Assembly (NCBI GenBank): GCA_039583875.1
Contig: CM077149.1
Span: 155,710,249 to 155,774,248, forward strand
DNA from: Platanthera guangdongensis
Lineage: Eukaryota > Streptophyta > Magnoliopsida > Asparagales > Orchidaceae
DNA: 64,000 bases
Direction: 5' to 3'
The notes under the pieces were generated by a model. The model was not told the origin of the DNA. It saw only the letters and a list, made by a program, of their open reading frames with translations, and did no database searches. Shown here piece after piece: positions 58,380-64,000 of the stretch. The position numbers were made by a program, and so were the translations under genes. How positions within the stretch are numbered: position 1 is the first letter of the stretch; each line of letters starts with the position of its first letter.

Positions 58380-58382
58380 TCA
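58365..58382 (-). promoter_or_regulatory. Gag/pol junction of A: stop, T-rich run, CAG
   Basis: TGA (58380-58382), 12 nt rich in T, CAG (58365-58367), then GTGAAG, all in frame. B has the same spacing (TAA 63172-63174, CAG 63157-63159); F is three bases shorter. A candidate splice acceptor or programmed readthrough site that would join gag and pol. Confidence 0.5.
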
Positions 58383-60455
58383 TTTGTTTTTGACCCAGTT
58401 TACCTTGGGCCTAGGTTGATAACCTCTAAATTCTGAAATGAAAGACATCCCAGGTTGACTCTTATATCCTTCAGAATGATATCTCCTTGGAGGTATAATC
58501 CATTCAGTATAAGGGTTAAAGGTTTGGGATGAAGAACCCTTAGGATTCAATTTTGATTTGCCTTTGGACAAGTTTCCAGAGTTCTGACCTCTGTTCGACG
58601 ATCTTGGAGTTGAGTTCGACGATCTTGGGTCAGATCGTCGAGCTCCGTTCGTCGGTCGACTGTGGGTGAGGTCAGGTATATGTGATCGTCGACCTGCGTT
58701 CGACGACTCTGGCTGAGATCGTCGATCAGCATTCGACGATTTTTCCTGAGATCGTCGAGCTGCGTTCGGCGATCGTCGATCTTCATTCGGCGATCGTCGA
58801 TCTCCGTTCGACGATTTTTGCTGGGACTTAGTTTTCTGAGGCAGATCAGAATTTTTCCTGACAACCTCTACAACTCCCTTTCCCTTGTTAGAAATAAACT
58901 TGATGGGAGTTGTTAGGACTATAGGTTGGCTGGATGAAGCACCCAAGCCCAGTGTACTGTTGAATCTAGAGTTCACTGTGCTTGTGATGTCTATCAGCTT
59001 GATGCTTCTCCCATTAAGGGATTCTTCAAGCTTCTTGGCCTCAGATAGCTCACTTTTCAGTGAAGCTATTTGTTCCCTACAGTTCTCCAACTCCTGAGAG
59101 AGTTTGAGGTTTTCTGACTTTAAAACATTGTGTTCAGATAATTGATTTCTGAGAGAGATAATCTCTTTCTCAGACTTTAGTAGGTCTAAACACAATGCTT
59201 TAAATTCAGATTTAAAATCTTCTGAAGTAAAATCAAAAGAACTAATTACCTGATCTTCTTCAGGTTGAGTCTCTGAGTCTGACTCCTCTTCCTCTTCCTC
59301 TGAATTGTGCTGTGAGGCATTGATTGTCATCATGCAGAACTCCTTTTCTTCTGCATCATCCTCATCATCACTGGAGCTGGAAGAGGCTTCTGACTCCTCT
59401 TCAGTCTCACTTCAGGATTCAGCAACAAACCCTTTCCCTGTATGCTTATTTTTGCTTGAAGAAGGTTTGCTATTGCCATTCCTTTTGGGGTCTTTCTTCT
59501 TTCTTCTCTCTTTTCTGTCCCTTCTGTCCTTGTTCTTGTTCTCTGGACAGTCAGGAATTATATGCCCTGGTTTCCTGCAACCAAAGCAAATAATGTCTTT
59601 GTTATTACCAATGGACTTGTCATACCTTGGTTTGTCCTGCTCCTTGTATGATCTTCTTCTGAAGTCCTTTCTGCCCATCTTGTAGAATCTTTTGGCCAGC
59701 AAGCTAAGTAGTTCATTATTTCCTGTAGCTTTATCTTCATGCAGATCCTCAGTTGCCTTGAATGCTATGGTCTTCTCTTTTCTTGTGGCTGGTGAAGCAG
59801 CCTTCTGTTCTTCCTCTCTATTCTTGATGAGCAGCTCATAAGATTTGAGCTTACCCAACAAGGCTTCAGTGGTGATCTCATTCAGACTTCTGGCATCTTT
59901 AATTGGCCAGATTCTTGAATCCCAAGTGCTGGGGAAGCACATTAGGATCTTGTCATTAAGTTCTGTTAGAGAGATCTCTTTGTCTAATGTCCTCAGTTCA
60001 CTGACAATTAGACTCAGTCTGTTGTACATGTCTCCCACTGACTCAGTCTCTCCCTTCTTGAAGTTCTCATATTGAGAGATGAGATGAGATCTTCTGTCCT
60101 TTCTCTCATCAGCTGAGCCTGAGACTATTTCTGAGAGTCTATCCCAAATTTCCTTGGCTGAAGTACATTCAGCTACCTTTTGAAAAATGTCATCTGACAT
60201 TGTCTGGGCTAGAATGTTCATAGCCTTTGCATCAGCTACTTTCCATTTTTTGATGTCAGCATCTGTTCCTGATGGAGGTGGAACAGCATTTATACTTGTA
60301 CTTTCTGGGGGTCTTGGACACACTGTCAAAACAAAATTAAATATATCTTCATCAATAGAATTCATGTAAAGTCTAATCCTTGCTTTCCAAAGTGCAAACT
60401 TTGACAGATTGCACAGTGGAGGTCTGGTGCTAGCATAATCTTTGTTTTGGGCCAT
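58380..60455 (-). pseudogene. Element A gag, one in-frame stop
   Basis: Gag of 691 codons in one frame from ATG 60455, with a premature TGA at 59412-59414. N-terminal copia gag domain (LSKFALWKARIRLYMNS, AKEIWDRLSEI, MYNRLSLIVSEL), CCHC knuckle CFGCRKPGHIIPDC (about 59530-59575), Glu/Ser-rich acidic part, coiled coil (about 58960-59230), then a repetitive basic stretch with DRRS and NARRS repeats (58590-58820) whose DNA is made of the family palindrome, then a C-terminal NWVKNK before the junction stop. Gag packages element RNA; the basic repeat may add RNA binding, which is inference. Confidence 0.9.
58588..58820 (-). repeat. Palindrome array inside the A gag coding sequence
   Basis: About ten half or full units of the A motif (GATCGTCGA, TTCGACGAT) in frame, giving repeated Asn-x-Asp-Arg-Arg-Ser. 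Element B has a matching array at 63375-63625 built from its own version (TTCGTCGA / TCGACGAA). Confidence 0.88.
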
Positions 60456-60570
60456 GATTTGTGCAAACAGAATCTAATAATAAAATACAGAAGAAAAACA
60501 GATCTGGTTTGGGATCTTTGGGTTCAGGTGTTAGCATGTACAACCAATCAGGGATGGTATGTTTAACCAA

Positions 60571-60586
60571 CCTCGCTTTGATACCA
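60571..60586 (-). promoter_or_regulatory. Primer binding site of A (initiator tRNA-Met)
   Basis: The minus strand reads TGGTATCAAAGCGAGG, 2 nt from the 5' LTR; identical to the F site over these 16 bases. The leader 60456-60570 has no ORF. Confidence 0.9.
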
Positions 60587-60588
60587 AT

Positions 60589-62103
60589 TGAAAGAGCAAC
60601 TAGATCTGATATACTCTAGAGGGGGGTGAATAGAGTATATGGTGCTTTAAAAACTTTTGCAAACTTTTACAACAATTGTTGTAATATGTGTGAGCAGGGA
60701 AGCAGAAATAAATCCAATCACAGTACTAAGCTATGCAAAAACTAAGCAAAGAAAAAACAAGGCCAGAAACAAAAAGAAAGCAAGCCAAAACCAGATGACA
60801 CAAGGGAATATAGTGGTTCCCCAAACTTGGGTACATCCACTCTTCTACCACCCTAGGTAGGAATCCACTGCAGGATGAGTTGATCAGGTGTCCTGGGCAC
60901 CAATGAGCTTTTGATAAGGTGCTCAAAAACCAAAGCAGATTTTTTGATCAGGTGTCTTGCCACCAATGAGCTTTTGACAAGGTGCTCAAAAAGCAGATTC
61001 AAACTTTTGAAGGGAGTTTGAAAAACCCTTTATAGAGTGGGGGTGAGAGAGTGATGTCAGTCTTCTCTTTCTCAAACAATTGAGAAGACTATGTGGATTG
61101 ATGTCAAAGCTCCCCCTGAGTCCTTGAGATCTTCAGGAAGAAGAGCTTTGCTGAGGGTGATAGGACTTCAAAGGTAGAACTCCAGCAATAGATGATTTCA
61201 GCAAGCTGAAATGTTGAGTGTCTGGAGTCTTGAATTGATGTTGGCCTTGAACACTTTGAGAGCTGAAGAGATCTGAAGATTTTTGAAAGCTTGATCTCTT
61301 TGATGAGTGTTCTTCAGAATTCTTTTAGACAGAAGATTTTTGAGTGTGTCTCTGTAATCAGTATTGTGTGTTCTCTAATTCTTGTTCTTGTTGATTCAAA
61401 AAATATTCTATCTTTTATTCTCTGTTCCAGAATAAAAAATCATTCTCTGTCAAGGATAGCCGTTGGTCTGCATTGATTGCATCCTTAATTGCATAATCTC
61501 TTCTGGAGGAAAGTCCACAGAATTATTCCTTGAAAAATCCCTTGAAACTTGGTCCAGAAGTAAATGAAAACGGCTAGCAAATCTCTGAATTAATTGCAGA
61601 ATAACTCCTGACTGATTTGAATTTGAATTCTGGAAGTTATCTGAAATCGTCGAACTGAGCTCTGCTATCGTCGAGCTGAGCTCAGCGAACTGGAAAACTC
61701 AAGCAGCAAAATAATCGTCGATCTGAGCTCAAAGATCGTCGAACTGAGCTCAGAGATAAAGATCCAATGCAGAGTCAAAATCGTCGACCTGAGCTCACCG
61801 ATCGTCGAATGGTGTTCGACGATATTATGAAGTTGAGCTCAGCGATCGTCGAGTGGAGCTCGACGATCTGTCGAAGTTGAGCTAGAAGATCGTCGATCGG
61901 AGTTCGACGAATCATCGTGCTGAACTCGACGATCAGACTTAGTCTCCAGACAGAAAAACTTGGTCTTCAGGGCAGCTTCCAATCCTAGACTTCTAACCCT
62001 TAGACTAAATTCTAATTGACCTATTAAGCTATACAGAAGGTCAAGCAAAGATTCCTAGAGACATAGTGATCCTGACCCAAATTAGTAATAGGTTGTTCCA
62101 ACA
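60589..62103 (-). repeat. 5' LTR of element A (1515 bp)
   Basis: Same length and order as 49989-51503. Palindrome array at 61646-61945, hairpin at 60812-60841, and a TATAAAGGG-like site (minus, about 61028-61036) that is TGTAAAGGG in the other copy. Confidence 0.96.
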
Positions 62104-62108
62104 TATTC
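62104..62108. repeat. Target site duplication of A, right copy (TATTC)
   Basis: Pairs with GATTC at 49984-49988, one mismatch. Confidence 0.75.
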
Positions 62109-63158
62109 TTATTCTTAAGTTTGTGTATAATACTTCTATTCAGTACATAATTTGTTGTGCTTACAGCCTCTACCCAAAAGGATTGGGGCAAATAAGCATC
62201 TGCAAGTAATATGCCTGCTGATTCAATTAGTGTTCTATTCTTCCTTTCAGCAACCCCATTTTGTTGAGGTGTTCCAGGAGCTGAGAAGCAGTGTGTGATA
62301 CCTTCTTTCCTACAGAACTCTTGCATAAGAAGAGGCTCAAACTCAGTACCATGATCACTTCTGATCAATGCAGCTGGAGTAGAGTACTCAATCTGTATGT
62401 TCTTGAGAAAATCTGTAAGAACCTTAAAGTTATCAGACTTAGATCTCAGAAAGAAAACCCAAGTGAATCTTGAGAAGTCATCTACAATCACTAAAGTATA
62501 GGATTTCCCCTTAGGCTTTGTACTGCTATAAGGCCAAAAATGTCCATATGTAGTAAGTACAGTATCCTAGGTGAGTCACTTTTGTTTAATGATTTAAAGC
62601 TACTTTTAGTTTGCTTGCCTAATTGATAAGCCCTGCAAAGACTTTCCTTCTTGTAGGGGTAAGAAGGCAAACCTCTGACAAGGTTGTCCCTAGATAATTT
62701 GACAATGTTTTTCAAGTTAACATGACCTAATCTCCTATGCTAAAGGTCATTATTGTTACTAGTTGAGTTAAATAAGCAAATCTCAGATTTAGCTGACAGG
62801 AAGTTGACTAAGAAAATGTTTCCTACTCTAGTGCCAGTCAATACTATATTATTATCCAAAGAAGTAATAATACATGAGGTTTTAGTAAATGATACCCGAA
62901 ACTTTTCATCACATAATTGACTTATGGAGATAAGGTTGTGCTTCAGTCCACTTACATATGCAACATTTCTGAAGGTGACAGCTCCAACTTTAACTTTTCC
63001 ATAGCCTTCAGTCTGGCCACAGTTGGAGTCACCAAATATTACTTTTGGTCCTGGCTTTGCTTTGTAATGTGTTAAGTTGGCCTTATTTCCAGTCATATGC
63101 TTAGAATAGCCACTGTCCAGATACCATTATTGCTTTGTGTTAGGACAGTCTTTCACCT
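62104..63158 (-). pseudogene. Element B pol: protease and integrase, broken
   Basis: Protease remnant [15 protein letters not shown] (Cys to Tyr; a stop just before it near 63130), pre-integrase with a stop replacing Trp near 62740 before HRRLGH, a zinc site altered to CRAYQLGK (Cys lost), then LLHMDIFGL, a frameshift near 62500, [24 protein letters not shown] and [13 protein letters not shown]. The sequence ends at NRSIIHKLKNKN where A entered; it resumes at 49988. Catalytic D, D, E are present but the frame is broken several times. Confidence 0.9.
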
Positions 63159-63171
63159 GCAATGAAACAAA

Positions 63172-64000
63172 TTAGCCATGCCTGACCCAGGTTACCTTGG
63201 GTCCTTCTTTCTTTACATAACTGAAATTGGAAATAAATGAACATTTAGGTTGACTTTTATATTTGAAAGGGTGATATTTCCTAGGTGGAATGATCCACTG
63301 ATTAAACTGATTATTGAATGTTCTTGGTTGGTTATAAGTTTTAGAAAGATAAAAATTTCTATTATATTGAACTTCATTCGACGAATTCTGGTGAGTTCGT
63401 CGACCTGAGTTCGACGAATTGGGGTGAGTTCGTCGAACTCCACTCAGAGAATGATCGAAGTCATTTTCTGAGCCCCCAAATCGTCGATCTCTGGTCGACG
63501 AACCATACTTGTTTCGTCGATCGTAGTTCAACGAAACATTACAATATAAATGTGCATTCAAAGTTCGTCGAATGGGATTCGACGAACTGTACATATTTCG
63601 TCGATTGGAGTTCGACGAAATCTGCTGAACATTATTTTTATTTGGATTTTTCTTATTTTGTTTTCTTTTCTTTTTCTTTGATTTTAATTCAGTTGGTTTG
63701 ACATTTTTATCACTTTCTATTTTCTCTTTCCCTTTCAGAAACAAATTTAATTGGAGTTATTAATATATTCTTCTGAATGAGTGGGGGTTGGTTTGATGAT
63801 GCACCTATGCCCAGCTTGCCATTTAACCTGACATTAACTGTACTTGTGATGTCCATCAACTTGATACTTCTCCCATTTAGGGATTCTTCAAGTTTCCTAG
63901 CCTCAACTAATTCAGATTTTAGTAAAATTATTTATTCATTTGCTAATGTTAATTCATCTTTCAATTTAATATTTTCAGAAATCAAATTTTCTTGATTTGA
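63172..64000 (-). pseudogene. Element B gag C-terminal part, runs off the window
   Basis: Basic linker of gag, open 63744-63172, with repeated RRT and DRR motifs made of the family palindrome (63375-63625), then QWIIPPRKYH and TWVRHG before the TAA at 63172-63174. To the right (63745-64000) the sequence encodes the coiled-coil and STVNVRLNGKLGIGA region with stops, like 58900-59100 of A. The knuckle and N-terminus lie outside the window. Confidence 0.82.
63375..63625 (-). repeat. Palindrome array inside the B gag coding sequence
   Basis: Units such as TTCGTCGA-ATGGGAT-TCGACGAA at about 63563-63587 and TTCGTCGA-TTGGAGT-TCGACGAA at about 63597-63620. The arms are the B/C type, not the A type. 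Confidence 0.88.

Larger units (their letters stand above)
49989..62103 (-). mobile_element. Element A: complete Sirevirus-like copia element, 12.1 kb, nested in B
   Basis: Two 1515-bp LTRs (49989-51503 and 60589-62103) of identical length enclose gag, pol and aORF on the minus strand. By eye the LTRs differ at about 25 sites (about 1.6 percent), roughly 0.6 million years at an assumed 1.3e-8 per site per year. It interrupts the integrase of B. Gag-pol is one frame with three premature stops plus the family-typical gag/pol stop; the aORF is intact. It is the most complete coding element in the window. Confidence 0.96.
42727..64000 (-). mobile_element. Element B: Sirevirus-like copia element, 5' end beyond the window
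   Basis: Same family as C, minus strand: 3' LTR (42727-44342), polypurine tract, aORF (44515-47477), palindrome array, RT/RNase H (47867-49988), [element A 49989-62103 inserted], integrase/protease (62104-63158), gag part (63172-64000 and beyond). Before the insertion the integrase frame read across the site (NRSIIHKLKNKN on one side, PYELLKG on the other). The right LTR lies outside the window. Confidence 0.92.

Overview
Plant nuclear DNA, probably from a dicot with a large repeat-rich genome. It is almost wall-to-wall LTR retrotransposons. I found no convincing host gene, no rRNA or tRNA gene and nothing prokaryotic. The elements are named here C, D, E, F, G, H, K, I, B and A. Four of them (A, B, C, F) belong to one kind: large Ty1/copia elements of Sirevirus-like layout. 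They have LTRs of 1.5-2.1 kb, an initiator-tRNA-Met primer site, gag then pol, and a long extra ORF (called aORF here) between pol and the 3' LTR.

Layout. 1-7612 (+): 3' half of C (pol end, aORF, 3' LTR). 7613-7856: LTR-end-like fragment. 7857 to about 14350 (-): decayed Athila-type Ty3/gypsy element D. About 14422-15475 and 28326-30400: GC-rich LTR-like DNA E, split by element F (15476-28320, -), which has a perfect 5-bp target duplication and almost identical LTRs. 30401-31490: AT-rich DNA with nothing recognised. 31491-34068 (-): decayed copia G carrying an LTR insertion H. 34069-37537 (-): probable long solo LTR K. 37538-39269: AT-rich, nothing recognised. 39270-42147 (-): decayed Tat-type Ty3/gypsy I. 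42148-42328: inverted copy of the end of K. 42329-42726: unclassified. 42727-64000+ (-): element B, same family as C, interrupted inside its integrase by element A (49989-62103, -). A is complete and has 1515-bp LTRs at both ends.

How the parts work together. In A, B, C and F, gag (with zinc knuckle) is followed in frame by a single stop, then protease, integrase, RT and RNase H, then the aORF. Each family carries its own short palindromic motif (GTGTCGACAC in F; TTCGTCGA-N7-TCGACGAA in B and C; ATCGTCGA-N7-TCGACGAT in A). The motif is packed into arrays in the U3 part of the LTR and again directly upstream of the aORF; in A and B it also lies inside the gag coding sequence. In A, B and C a strong 3' splice site sits just before the aORF ATG. 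The aORF products have nuclear-localisation-like basic clusters and no clear membrane segment. My main hypothesis is that the aORF is expressed from a spliced mRNA and makes a nuclear protein that recognises its own family's palindromes. This is inference, comparable in logic to VANC anti-silencing proteins and their motif arrays in VANDAL transposons.

Most ORFs are broken. The near-intact reading frames are the aORF of A (990 aa, intact) and the gag-pol of A (in frame, but with three premature stops).
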